DNA from: Chloroflexota bacterium
GTDB taxonomy: Bacteria; Chloroflexota; Limnocylindria; Limnocylindrales; CSP1-4
NCBI GenBank assembly: GCA_016191425.1
Contig: JACPOR010000015.1
Coordinates: 19,956-83,955, forward strand
Direction of reading: 5' to 3'
Length of the DNA: 64,000 bases
Shown: piece after piece, positions 8,749 through 15,996 of the stretch
Layout of the letters: the number at the start of each line of letters is the position of its first letter
Position numbering within the stretch: the stretch's first letter is position 1
Translations under genes and position numbers: made by a program
The notes under the pieces: generated by a model
Seen by the model: only the letters and a program-made list of their open reading frames with translations
Told to the model about the DNA's origin: nothing
Database searches by the model: none

Positions 8749-8952
8749 GTGGCCAAGAAGCTCTCGAACGTGGAACGCGGGGTGGACATCGACGCGACCT
8801 TCCCGCCCAGAGATATCCGGGGATCGACCGACTTCACCGAGCGCCTCCGGCCCGCACAATCCAACGCGATGCTCCAGCGCGTCCACCGGACCTGCGCCGA
8901 GGCCGTCGACGACCATCTTGGCGTCGTGGCCATTTCGGGGCCCACCGCGTGA
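8749..8952 (+). CDS. Hypothetical 67-residue protein
   Basis: A short soluble protein (MAKKLSNVERGVDIDATFPP..., ending VVAISGPTA). GGAGGA is placed 4 bases before GTG 8749, which decides the start over an ATG at 8635 whose extra 38 residues are Arg-rich and unlike a protein. Its stop overlaps the GTG of the acetyltransferase gene (GTGA at 8949-8952), so the two are likely translated together. Residues about 25-55 (RGSTDFTERLRPAQSNAML and onwards) look helical. No family is recognised. Confidence 0.6.
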   Translation: MAKKLSNVERGVDIDATFPPRDIRGSTDFTERLRPAQSNAMLQRVHRTCAEAVDDHLGVVAISGPTA

Positions 8953-9560
8953 CGGGCGCGGCCGGCCCGCGTCCGTGGGTGATGCCCGTCGTCCTGAACG
9001 GTGAGCGGGTTCGCCTCGAGCCCTTGTCGCTCGATCACCTCGACGACCTGGTACGGGTCGGGCTGGATCTCGCGATCTGGGAGCTGACCATCGCCCGGCC
9101 GACCGACAGGGCCGGGATCGAGACGTGGCTTCGGGGATCGCTCGACAACGCGGCTGCCGGTGTCGACGTGCCGTTCGCCACGATCGACGTGGCCAGTGGC
9201 CGGGCAGTCGGGAGCACCCGTTTCATGTCGATCGTGCCCGATCATCGGCGATTGGAGATCGGCTGGACCTGGCTGGGCACACAGTTCCAGCGGAGCGGCC
9301 TCAACCGCGAGGCAAAGTACCTGCAGCTCACCCACGCGTTCGAGTCCCTGGGGGCCAACCGAGTCGAGTTCAAGACCGACGCCAGGAACGACAGGTCGAG
9401 GGCTGCGCTCCTCGGGATCGGCGCGACGTTCGAGGGGATCTTCCGCCGGCACATGATCATGCCGACGGGTCCGCTCCGTGACTCCGCCTTCTACAGCGTC
9501 ATCGCCGAAGACTGGCCGGCCGTCAAGGCGCACCTTGCGTCGGCGTTGGGTCGAGGGTGA
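8949..9560 (+). CDS. GNAT-family N-acetyltransferase, RimJ/RimL type
   Basis: About 203 residues. The core LNGERVRLEPLSLDHLDDL is followed by ATIDVASGRAVGSTRFMSI, EIGWTWLGTQFQRSGLN and ANRVEFKTDARNDRSRAALL, the strand, acetyl-CoA loop and ARN-S-A helix of RimJ/RimL-like acetyltransferases acting on protein N-termini or small amines. GTG 8949 overlaps the upstream stop and is preferred for coupling; ATG 8982 (MPVVLNGER) is a good alternative that removes eleven weak residues. The substrate is unknown. Tandem repeats follow the stop. Confidence 0.85.
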   Translation: MTGAAGPRPWVMPVVLNGERVRLEPLSLDHLDDLVRVGLDLAIWELTIARPTDRAGIETWLRGSLDNAAAGVDVPFATIDVASGRAVGSTRFMSIVPDHRRLEIGWTWLGTQFQRSGLNREAKYLQLTHAFESLGANRVEFKTDARNDRSRAALLGIGATFEGIFRRHMIMPTGPLRDSAFYSVIAEDWPAVKAHLASALGRG

Positions 9561-9588
9561 CGGATGGGCGGCCGGTCCGGCCTCAGGA

Positions 9589-9687
9589 CCTGCCGGCATC
9601 AGGGGCCTGCCGGCATCAGGGGCCTGCAGCCGTCGAAGCACACCCGGTGTCCGCGCTCGCCGGACGGCCGGACGGCCGGACGGCCGG
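9589..9687. repeat. Short tandem repeats after the GNAT gene
   Basis: CCTGCCGGCATCAGGGG is repeated at 9589-9605 and 9606-9622 with a partial third copy, followed by three copies of GGACGGCC (9662-9687). The rest of the 260-base gap to the holin-like gene shows nothing recognisable apart from its ribosome site. Confidence 0.8.
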
Positions 9688-9818
9688 TCGCGTCGGACGA
9701 CGTGACGGGCCCGACCGCCAGGGTCGCACTGACAAGGGCCCCACGCATTTCGGCGCATCTGCGATGATCGGGCCCAACGGGCCGTCGTCGGTCTGGCGCA
9801 ACGCTCGGGAGGCGTCCG

Positions 9819-10223
9819 GTGAGCGATCTGATCGTCAAGGTTCTCGTCAACGCGGTCGGCGTGTTTGCCGCGATCAAAATCGTGCCCCAGATCCAGTTCG
9901 AGTTCGGCGAAGCCTGGTGGAAGCTGATTGCCGTCGCCGTGATCCTGGCGATCGTCAACAGCTACCTGAAGCCGATCCTCAGGATCCTGTCGTTCCCGAT
10001 AACGCTGATGACGGTGGGCCTTTTCGCCTTCGTCCTGAATGCGATCCTGCTCCTGCTGGTCACCTTCGTCTCATCGCAACTCGGCCTGGGCTTCACGATC
10101 GGCGGGTTCCCCCCGAACTTCACGTCCGACTCGTTCGTCGGCGCGCTGCTCGGGTCAATCGTCATCAGTGTCGTGGCCACGCTGCTCGGCCTGGTCAACT
10201 CCGGTCGGAAGGTCGCGTTCTGA
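9819..10223 (+). CDS. Phage holin family 4 (superfamily IV) membrane protein
   Basis: A 134-residue integral membrane protein with four hydrophobic helices (LVNAVGVFAAIKIVPQI, LIAVAVILAIVNSYLKPIL, TVGLFAFVLNAILLLLVTFV and FVGALLGSIVISVVATLLGL). NSYLKPILRILSFPITLMT matches the conserved loop of the Phage_holin_4_2 family, widespread housekeeping membrane proteins of unknown role despite the name. GGGAGG lies about 6 bases before the GTG start. No phage genes surround it. Confidence 0.88.
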   Translation: MSDLIVKVLVNAVGVFAAIKIVPQIQFEFGEAWWKLIAVAVILAIVNSYLKPILRILSFPITLMTVGLFAFVLNAILLLLVTFVSSQLGLGFTIGGFPPNFTSDSFVGALLGSIVISVVATLLGLVNSGRKVAF

Positions 10224-10281
10224 CCGACCCCCAGCCACCGTTCAGGATCGCGCTACGGTCACGCCCAAGGCGCTCGGGAGA

Positions 10282-11571
10282 CTGAACACCCTGAGCACAT
10301 CGGCGCTGCGTCCGTGGCCGGACGTCGCGGCCTCGCTGCGTCTCGCAGCGCGCCGCTACGGGACCCCGGTCGGAGTGACGGACGTCGACGAGCTGGTCCG
10401 TTCAGCGGAGGCGGTCCGGGCGGCCTTTCCGGATCCCTGGATCCGGAGCTTCTCCGTCAAGGCGAACGATGTCAGCGCGATCGTCGGGCGCGTCACCGGA
10501 CTCGGTTTCGGCGCGAACGTGGTGTCCCGCGGCGAGTGGACGGTCGCGCGACGGGCGGGGTTCCCGAACAAGTTCATCACGTTTGAGGGCATCGGGAAGA
10601 CCGACGAAGATCTTCGTGCCGCCCTGCGGGCCTCCCGCGACGGCGCCCCGCTTCGCTGGCTGGCGATCGAGTCCCTGGACGAGGCCCGGTCGCTCGTTCG
10701 GTTGGCGACTCGAGGCCCGGCCCACGGGACGCTGGACCTCCTGTTCCGACACAATCCAGGGGTCCTCCCGGACACCCACGCGGGACTCGCGGTGGGCACG
10801 GCGACATCGAAGTTCGGGATGACCGCCGACGAGGTCACTGCTGCCATCGCCCTCGTCGTCGACGCGCCCGGCCTGCGGCCCCGGGGAATCCACCTCCATG
10901 TCGGATCGCAGCTTCGATCCATCGACGCCTGGCGAGACGGCATTCGGCGGAGCCTCGCGCTGGGGGCCCTCATGCGCGGCACGTGGCCGGACTTCGACAC
11001 GCTCGATGTCGGCGGCGGCTTCCCGGTCCTGCCAGAAGATGAGCCGGCCCCCGACCCGGCACGGTTCGCGCGCGAGGTTCCCGACCTGCTGGCCCAGGTG
11101 CCGGACGATCGTCGCCCGACGCGCCTCGCCATCGAGCCCGGCCGTGTGCTCGTCGCCCGCGCCGGCTACCTCGTCGGACGGGTCCTGCACGTCCGCGAGC
11201 GCCAGGGCCGCCAGGTCATCCTGGACGTGGGCATGAGCGATCTCATCCGACCAGCTCTGTATGGGGCCAGGCACGAGATCATCGGGCTGACGTCCCTTGG
11301 GCGGCCCTGGGACAGGTCAGCGGCGTCGCAGGGACCCGTGGCTCCGGCCCGAGTGGAGGGCCCGATCTGCGAGTCGACCGATCATCTCGGAGAACATCGC
11401 CTGCCGGACCTCCACCGTGGCGACCTGGTGGCAATCCGGGATACCGGGGCATACGCCGCATCGCTCTCGTCCACGTACAACGGTCGGCCCCGTGTCCCGC
11501 AGGTGCTCCTGGAGGACAACGGGCGGCTGGTGTTGGCACGACGCCGAGGCTCGGTCAACAGGCTCGGTTGA
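10282..11571 (+). CDS. LysA-like PLP-dependent decarboxylase (fold type III), start uncertain
   Basis: About 430 residues of an alanine-racemase-fold decarboxylase related to diaminopimelate decarboxylase. Visible motifs: FSVKAND with the PLP lysine, HLHVGSQ, DVGGGFP, EPGRVLVARAG and GPICESTDHL, the cysteine-containing site at the dimer interface. The product could be lysine from meso-diaminopimelate, but ornithine- or carboxynorspermidine-type relatives share these motifs. The start is unclear: the frame is open back into the holin gene, and between the holin stop and the conserved RRYGTPVG there is no ATG, GTG or TTG. CTG 10282 or CTG 10291 (GGGAG at 10276-10280) are the only candidates; GTG 10375 would remove the first strand. 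Confidence 0.8.
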   Translation: MNTLSTSALRPWPDVAASLRLAARRYGTPVGVTDVDELVRSAEAVRAAFPDPWIRSFSVKANDVSAIVGRVTGLGFGANVVSRGEWTVARRAGFPNKFITFEGIGKTDEDLRAALRASRDGAPLRWLAIESLDEARSLVRLATRGPAHGTLDLLFRHNPGVLPDTHAGLAVGTATSKFGMTADEVTAAIALVVDAPGLRPRGIHLHVGSQLRSIDAWRDGIRRSLALGALMRGTWPDFDTLDVGGGFPVLPEDEPAPDPARFAREVPDLLAQVPDDRRPTRLAIEPGRVLVARAGYLVGRVLHVRERQGRQVILDVGMSDLIRPALYGARHEIIGLTSLGRPWDRSAASQGPVAPARVEGPICESTDHLGEHRLPDLHRGDLVAIRDTGAYAASLSSTYNGRPRVPQVLLEDNGRLVLARRRGSVNRLG

Positions 11572-11638
11572 GTGTCAGGCTGGGCAGCACCTGAAGCGGC
11601 ACGTTGGACCGACACGGGCGACGGTTCGTCGTCGCCCC

Positions 11639-11644
11639 TACACT
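11639..11644 (+). promoter_or_regulatory. Leaderless -10 element (TACACT)
   Basis: TACACT ends 7 bases before ATG 11652 with no Shine-Dalgarno between them, so transcription should begin at or next to the start codon. Confidence 0.55.
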
Positions 11645-11651
11645 GCGAGCC

Positions 11652-11981
11652 ATGGGTGCAGTCGAGACGATGGAAGTCTTCTTCGAGAAGCTCAACGATG
11701 GGGATCGTCCAGGCGCTGTCGCGCTCATGGATGAGCGCGTCGAGATGCGGATCCATGTCGGTGACAACGCGCGAACGCTGCGGGGCGTCGAACAGGTCGG
11801 AGGCTGGTTCCTTCGCGCCGAGCCGGGGCTCAGAATGATCCCCGGCGAGGTGCGCGATCTCGGGATCACCTACCAGGCCGACGTGCTGACGGTCCGCCCG
11901 GGGGCGTTGTCCCAGCACCTCGACGCCTCATTCCGCGTCGAGGCCGGGAAGATCACGTCCATCAACCTCACGCCGAGGTAG
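11652..11981 (+). CDS. SnoaL-like / NTF2-fold protein
   Basis: A 109-residue protein of the cone-shaped NTF2/SnoaL fold: an N-terminal helix (MEVFFEKLNDGDRPGAVALM), then DERVEMRIHVGDNARTLRGV and the long beta strands ending in HLDASFRVEAGKITSINL. This fold serves as ketosteroid-isomerase-like enzymes, polyketide cyclases or simple binding proteins; the active residues are not diagnostic here. The ATG at 11652 follows a TACACT hexamer by 7 bases, favouring it over an ATG at 11604. It stands alone between the LysA-like gene and a repeat array. Confidence 0.75.
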   Translation: MGAVETMEVFFEKLNDGDRPGAVALMDERVEMRIHVGDNARTLRGVEQVGGWFLRAEPGLRMIPGEVRDLGITYQADVLTVRPGALSQHLDASFRVEAGKITSINLTPR

Positions 11982-12036
11982 GGCTCCGCACGGTTGGCAT
12001 GCGACGCCGCGGGACGCGTCCGGCAACGTCCAGGCC

Positions 12037-12108
12037 CGCCGCGTCGGGCCGTGCGCGCCGCGTCGGGCCGTGCGCGCCGCGTCGGGCCGTGCGCGCCGCA
12101 TCGGGCAT
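12037..12108. repeat. 19-base tandem repeat, about four copies
   Basis: CGTCGGGCC recurs at 12042, 12061 and 12080 with a degenerate copy at 12099, within units of the form CCGCGTCGGGCCGTGCGCG. It fills the gap between the SnoaL-like gene and the converging LysM gene. Confidence 0.85.
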
Positions 12109-12126
12109 CAAGTCGCGAGCGTGCTC

Positions 12127-13305
12127 CTAGGGACTCGTCGAGGCATCCGGCATCGGCGTGCCTCCCGCATCGGGGACCAGGGTCGGCGCGGTCGACGGGA
12201 TGATCACCTCCTGGCCGATCGTGAGCTTGTCCGGGTTCGGGATGGTCACCTTGTTCGCGTCGATCAGCACCTGGAGCGGCACCCCAAAGCGATTCGCGAT
12301 CCGCGACATCGTGTCGCCGGCCTCGACGAGGTAGACCTGTGCGGTGGGTTCCGGCAGCGCAGTTGGCTCGGCCGGGCTGGCGCTCGCTACGCCAGCCGAG
12401 GAACCGGCCGTCGGGCTGGCGCCGGGCGTCGGTTGGGGATTGCCGACCCCGAGAAGCGCCGGCAGGAAGAACAGGGCGAGGGCCGCGATGACCACGGCGG
12501 CGATCCCGAGGAAGATCGGGGGGAGGGTGACGCCGGACAGACCCATCCTCGTCTTGAGCGTCGGGTACGCCTCGCGCCGCGGCGGTCGCTCCCACGACGG
12601 CGCGATCCGCTGTGCCGGCCGTCGCTCGACTGGACGAGTACGCCTCGAGGTCGCGCGCTGATCCGCATCTTCGTCTTCGTCCTCGACATCGGCGTCGACC
12701 GGTGGCGTGACCCGCCGGGGTGGGGGCCCGGCTTCCGATTCCCTCTGGGCGGGGGCCGACCACGCGGGTGGGCTGGCGTCGGAGGGAGGCAGTGATGACG
12801 GGTTTGCGGCAACCCGATCGGCGAACGAGCCGGACAGGCCGCCGCCGCGAGCTGGAACGACCTGGACGTCCGGGTCATCGTCGAGGTCATCGGCGTCATT
12901 GGCCGGGCCACTCTGCGACACCACGGATCCGCCGGTCCAGGGTGGTGGCGACGCCCAGTCCCGGGGCGGGTTTCGCTGCGGTCCGGGATCGCCCCGGAAA
13001 ACATCCGATTCGTCCGTGTCCACCGAGGCGCCCGCGGACTCCGCGGTTGCCGCGTTCGCCGTGGTCGATGAGCGTGCCTGTGCGGCCTCCCGTCGAGCCC
13101 AGTCCTGGAATGTCGGACAGACGGCGAATGCCGAGGACAGGCAGTACGCCTGCTGGTGGGCGAGCGCTCGGGGAGCTGGGCGGACCTCGGCGTAGCAACG
13201 ATGGCGGTGGTCCGGGCTGGTTGCCCGCGAGTCGCGATCGTCATCGAAGGCCACGAACGGGCACGCAACTGCGCCGTTGACCGTGGGGAGTTCGCGTTCC
13301 GTCAT
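12127..13305 (-). CDS. Membrane LysM protein with an N-terminal four-cysteine module
   Basis: 392 residues in three parts. Residues about 13-70 hold a cysteine module with C15, C37, C55 and C63 (ACPFVAFDDDRD, HRCYAEVRPAP, HQQAYCLSSAFAVCPTFQDW). A long acidic and Pro-rich linker follows. One membrane helix at about 261-288 leads to an extracellular LysM domain at about 325-370 (VEAGDTMSRIANRFGVP, then NPDKLTIGQEVIIP) that should bind peptidoglycan-type glycans. The N-terminal module is cytoplasmic by topology. I recognise similar modules in other Chloroflexota proteins, but its ligand is not known to me; four cysteines suggest a metal or Fe-S site. The start is ATG 13305 because a TATGAT hexamer ends 7 bases upstream; it overlaps the earlier ATG at 13317. 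Confidence 0.8.
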   Translation of the reverse strand: MTERELPTVNGAVACPFVAFDDDRDSRATSPDHRHRCYAEVRPAPRALAHQQAYCLSSAFAVCPTFQDWARREAAQARSSTTANAATAESAGASVDTDESDVFRGDPGPQRNPPRDWASPPPWTGGSVVSQSGPANDADDLDDDPDVQVVPARGGGLSGSFADRVAANPSSLPPSDASPPAWSAPAQRESEAGPPPRRVTPPVDADVEDEDEDADQRATSRRTRPVERRPAQRIAPSWERPPRREAYPTLKTRMGLSGVTLPPIFLGIAAVVIAALALFFLPALLGVGNPQPTPGASPTAGSSAGVASASPAEPTALPEPTAQVYLVEAGDTMSRIANRFGVPLQVLIDANKVTIPNPDKLTIGQEVIIPSTAPTLVPDAGGTPMPDASTSP

Positions 13306-13312
13306 TGCGGTC

Positions 13313-13318
13313 ATCATA
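13313..13318 (-). promoter_or_regulatory. Leaderless -10 element for the LysM gene (TATGAT)
   Basis: TATGAT on the minus strand ends 7 bases before ATG 13305. It overlaps the upstream in-frame ATG codons, which therefore would not be transcribed intact. Confidence 0.55.
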
Positions 13319-13416
13319 CCGGCCGGCGGGAGGACTCCGAGCGACCGTCAGCCGCCAGCACCACGGCCGCGGCCGTCGCGCGATCCGGACCGCCTGGGGC
13401 CCGGACCCCAGGGCGT

Positions 13417-13456
13417 TTGACAGTCCCGGGCGCCCTCCTGACACTCATTCCGTCAG
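13417..13456 (+). promoter_or_regulatory. sodN promoter with overlapping inverted repeat
   Basis: A perfect -35 TTGACA (13417-13422), a 17-base spacer and GACACT (13440-13445) give the clearest -35/-10 promoter in the window. CTGAC (13438-13442) and GTCAG (13452-13456) form an inverted repeat over the -10, a possible operator for a nickel- or oxidant-responsive regulator. Confidence 0.6.
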
Positions 13457-13488
13457 CGCTCAGGCCAGTCCTGGAAGGGAGTCCCATC

Positions 13489-13926
13489 GTGACGTTCCGT
13501 CGCATCGCCTCAGCCTTCGCCCCGAAGACCACCGTTCACGCCCACTGCGACCTTCCCTGCGGCGTCTACGACCCCGAGCAGGCCCGGATCGAGGCCGAGT
13601 CCTGCTACCGCATCGTCGAGAAGTACGCGGCCAACGAGGACCCGGCCTACCGGACCCGCGCGATCGGCATCAAGGAGCATCGCGCGGACCTCGTCAAGCA
13701 TCACATCGACGTTCTCTGGCACGACTACTTCAAGCCCGAGCACCTCGAGACCGTCCCGAACCTCCATGACCTCTTCTGGCAGGCCACCAAGCAGGCTTCG
13801 AAGGTCAAGGCCTCGAACGACCTGGCCGACGCCAAGCGACTCCTCGAGCTCATCGATGAGGTCGACGCCGCGTGGAAGGCGACGGGCGGACCGGCGAAGA
13901 CACGCGTCGCGGGTCGGCCCGGCTGA
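13489..13926 (+). CDS. sodN: Nickel superoxide dismutase precursor
   Basis: 145 residues. An 18-residue leader (MTFRRIASAFAPKTTVHA) precedes HCDLPCGVYDP, the Ni-hook in which mature His1, Cys2 and Cys6 bind nickel; here they are H19, C20 and C24. The rest is the four-helix bundle (ARIEAESCYRIVEKY, HHIDVLWHDYF, ELIDEVDAAW). The enzyme dismutates superoxide to oxygen and peroxide. Maturation needs removal of the leader so that the His amino group is free, and the S26-type protease encoded next supplies this. GTG 13489 has GGAAGGGAG about 8 bases upstream and a good promoter. The leader is longer and more basic than most, and it has no hydrophobic core, so it is not an export signal. Confidence 0.95.
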   Translation: MTFRRIASAFAPKTTVHAHCDLPCGVYDPEQARIEAESCYRIVEKYAANEDPAYRTRAIGIKEHRADLVKHHIDVLWHDYFKPEHLETVPNLHDLFWQATKQASKVKASNDLADAKRLLELIDEVDAAWKATGGPAKTRVAGRPG

Positions 13927-13963
13927 TCCCAATCCGTTGCGCGACCCGGCGGGGGCAATCGGC

Positions 13964-14494
13964 GTGACGCCGGGATCGGACGCGTCCATATCGGGCGCCG
14001 ATTCATCCGTGCCGGGCCGCGACTCATCCGTCTCGGTATCCCCCGGACCGGTGCCGCAAACGGAGCCGCCACCACACCGCTCCCAGTGGGCTCGGCTCCG
14101 CGGCCCATGGCGGGTCGTGGTGGCCGAGGGCTCGATGCTTCCGGACATCGAGCCCGGTGACTGGCTTCTCGTCGACCCGACGACACGGAGCTGGCCTCGC
14201 CCGGGCAGCGTCGTCGTCTTCCGGGAGCCGGATTCCGGGATGCTCGCGATCAAGCGAGTCCGGGCACGATCGGGCGAGCGAGTGCCGTTCAACGGGGGTT
14301 ACATCGCCCTCCGGCCCGACGAGGCGTGGCTCCAGGCGGACGCGAGCGTCGCGATGGCTCAAGGAGCCGGGTTTGGCCCACCCATCGATTCGGATCGCTT
14401 CGGCCCGGTGCCCGTCGAACTCCTGATCGGGCGCGTCTGGTTCCGCTACGGGCCCCTGCATCGAATTGGGAGGATCCGGCGCGCACCAGGTTGA
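13964..14494 (+). CDS. sodX: Nickel superoxide dismutase maturation protease (S26 family)
   Basis: About 176 residues. The S26 signal-peptidase-like core is clear: EGSMLPDIEPGDWLLVD with nucleophile Ser57, GSVVVF, and LAIKRV with general-base Lys97, ending in LLIGRVWFRYGPL. It lacks a membrane anchor; the first 40 residues are Ser- and Pro-rich. Placement 37 bases after sodN identifies it as the protease that removes the SodN leader ahead of the Ni-hook. The start is uncertain: GTG 13964 follows a GGGGG run, while TTG 13937 would extend the protein by nine residues. Confidence 0.88.
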   Translation: MTPGSDASISGADSSVPGRDSSVSVSPGPVPQTEPPPHRSQWARLRGPWRVVVAEGSMLPDIEPGDWLLVDPTTRSWPRPGSVVVFREPDSGMLAIKRVRARSGERVPFNGGYIALRPDEAWLQADASVAMAQGAGFGPPIDSDRFGPVPVELLIGRVWFRYGPLHRIGRIRRAPG

Positions 14495-14504
14495 GGGCGG
14501 CCAC

Positions 14505-14615
14505 GCGGCGCCCTGCCGAGGCGGCGCCCTGCCGGAGCGGCGCCCTGCCGGAGCGGCGCGGCACCCTGCCGGCGCGGCGCCCTGCCGGCGCGGCCGGCGT
14601 GGCGCGGCACCTTGC
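14505..14615. repeat. GC-rich tandem repeat after sodX
   Basis: Units close to GGCGCCCTGCCGGAGC recur with period near 16, drifting into GCGCGGCACCCTGCCGGC. It fills the space between sodX and the SIS-domain gene. Confidence 0.8.
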
Positions 14616-14622
14616 CTCCCCG

Positions 14623-14628
14623 TATCCT
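14623..14628 (+). promoter_or_regulatory. Leaderless -10 element (TATCCT)
   Basis: TATCCT ends 6 bases before ATG 14635, directly after the repeat array; no Shine-Dalgarno is present. Confidence 0.5.
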
Positions 14629-14634
14629 CGCGGC

Positions 14635-15855
14635 ATGAACGATCGACGAATCGACCCATCGACGCCGCTGCCGCGAGCCCCGGAACCCTGGGCGGGTTCA
14701 GGGATGCCGAGCATCCGGCCCGGCGCCCCATACCACATGACGGAGATGATCGAAGCCGAGCCGGCCCTGGCTGAACGCGTCCTCGATCGCCTCTCGACCC
14801 CGGACGGCCCGGCGGCGCGCCTTGCCGCCGCGATCCGCGCCGCCTCGACGGCAGGGCGCCCGGTCATCGTCGTCGGCTGCGGGACGAGCGAGCATGGTGC
14901 CGCGGCCGTCGCCGAGATCCTGCGGGACGCGAACCGGCATGCAGGCCTGCCGTGGGCCATCGGCCAGGGCGGCGCACCCATCGCGGTCCAGGCGTTCGAG
15001 GGCGCCCTCGAACCGGAACTCGGCGGCCCCCATGCGGTGGTCGTCGCGGTGAGCCACGAAGGCGGCACCGCCGCGACCGGTCGGGCGATGAGCGCGGCCC
15101 GCGATTCCAGTTCGACGGTCGCCCTCATCACGGCGGCATCGGGCTCCCCGGCGAGCGCCCTCGCCGACATCGTGATCTCGACCGAGGAGATGGACCAGTC
15201 GTGGTGCCATACGGTCGGCTATCTCTCCCCCATCCTGGCCGGGATCGCCGTCGGCTCGCACGTCGCCGGCTGGCTGGTCGCGCCCGCGGAGATCCGCCTC
15301 CTGCTCGAGGCAGGGTTGTCTGCTCCCGCCAGATCTGCGCAGTCGAACGTCGCCCGGCGGCTGGCCCAGGTCGGACGATTGCTGGTCGTCGGAAGCGGTG
15401 TGGATCGGATCGCCGCTCGGGAGCTCACGCTCAAGGTCGAGGAGGGCGCCCACTTCCCTGCGGCCATGCGGGACCTCGAGACGATGCTTCATGGCCATCT
15501 CGCCGGAACGGACGGCGAGACGGGCCTGGTGCTGATCCTCGCCGATCCCTCGGGTCGGGGGGCGCGGACGGCTCGGGCCCTCGGACTTCTGCGAGCCTGC
15601 CGCGAACTCGGGATCCAGGTTGGCCTGATCGCCTCGACGGTCGTGGCCGGGGAGGTCGACGTCGACCTGACTCAGGCGGGCCGGCTCCTGGTTCCCGACG
15701 GGGCGGCCCTGCCACCATCCGTGAGCGCGCTCGTCGGGACGACGGTTCCGCTCCAGGGCCTTACAGAGCAACTCGCCGTCCAACGAGGTGCGAATCCGGA
15801 TCCGATCCGCCGAGACGATCCGCGCTACCGGACAGCAGCCGAGCTCGCGGGCTGA
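14635..15855 (+). CDS. SIS-domain phosphosugar protein (GlmS isomerase-half-like)
   Basis: 406 residues with two SIS (sugar isomerase) domains: IVVGCGTSEHGAAAVAEIL with AVSHEGGTAATGRA in the first half, and LLVVGSGVDRIAARELTLKV with EEGAHFPAAMRDLETMLHG in the second. This matches the fructose-6-phosphate-binding half of glucosamine-6-phosphate synthase without its glutaminase domain, as in AgaS and related deaminase/isomerases of amino sugars. The substrate is presumably a ketose or amino-sugar phosphate. The ATG follows a TATCCT hexamer by 6 bases. It precedes the xylose genes, but 140 bases with an operator separate them, so co-transcription is not certain. Confidence 0.82.
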   Translation: MNDRRIDPSTPLPRAPEPWAGSGMPSIRPGAPYHMTEMIEAEPALAERVLDRLSTPDGPAARLAAAIRAASTAGRPVIVVGCGTSEHGAAAVAEILRDANRHAGLPWAIGQGGAPIAVQAFEGALEPELGGPHAVVVAVSHEGGTAATGRAMSAARDSSSTVALITAASGSPASALADIVISTEEMDQSWCHTVGYLSPILAGIAVGSHVAGWLVAPAEIRLLLEAGLSAPARSAQSNVARRLAQVGRLLVVGSGVDRIAARELTLKVEEGAHFPAAMRDLETMLHGHLAGTDGETGLVLILADPSGRGARTARALGLLRACRELGIQVGLIASTVVAGEVDVDLTQAGRLLVPDGAALPPSVSALVGTTVPLQGLTEQLAVQRGANPDPIRRDDPRYRTAAELAG

Positions 15856-15893
15856 GGGCACCGCGTAATCGACCTGGGAATACCCCTATTTGT

Positions 15894-15910
15894 GTTTGTG
15901 TTACACAAAC
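15894..15910. promoter_or_regulatory. 17-base perfect palindrome, candidate XylR (ROK) operator
   Basis: GTTTGTGT-T-ACACAAAC is a perfect 8-1-8 palindrome upstream of xylA. A -10-like ATACAT (15916-15921) follows at once, so bound repressor would block RNA polymerase. The form is like operators of ROK-type xylose repressors. GTTTGTGTT recurs at 23446-23454 at the start of the ROK gene. Confidence 0.7.
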
Positions 15911-15996
15911 GTGTGATACATTCGCGGTCTCGCGCCCACGGGCGCGATCCCAACGCATACAGGCCGGCACGACGCACCGGCGTGGAGGGCTGACGC

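Noticed and set aside
9819..10223. Prophage remnant indicated by a holin name
   Set aside because: Holin family 4 proteins are widespread chromosomal proteins and no other phage genes are nearby.
12037..12108. Possible CRISPR array
   Set aside because: Units are contiguous 19-base copies without unique spacers, and no cas genes are in the window. The same holds for the other tandem arrays.
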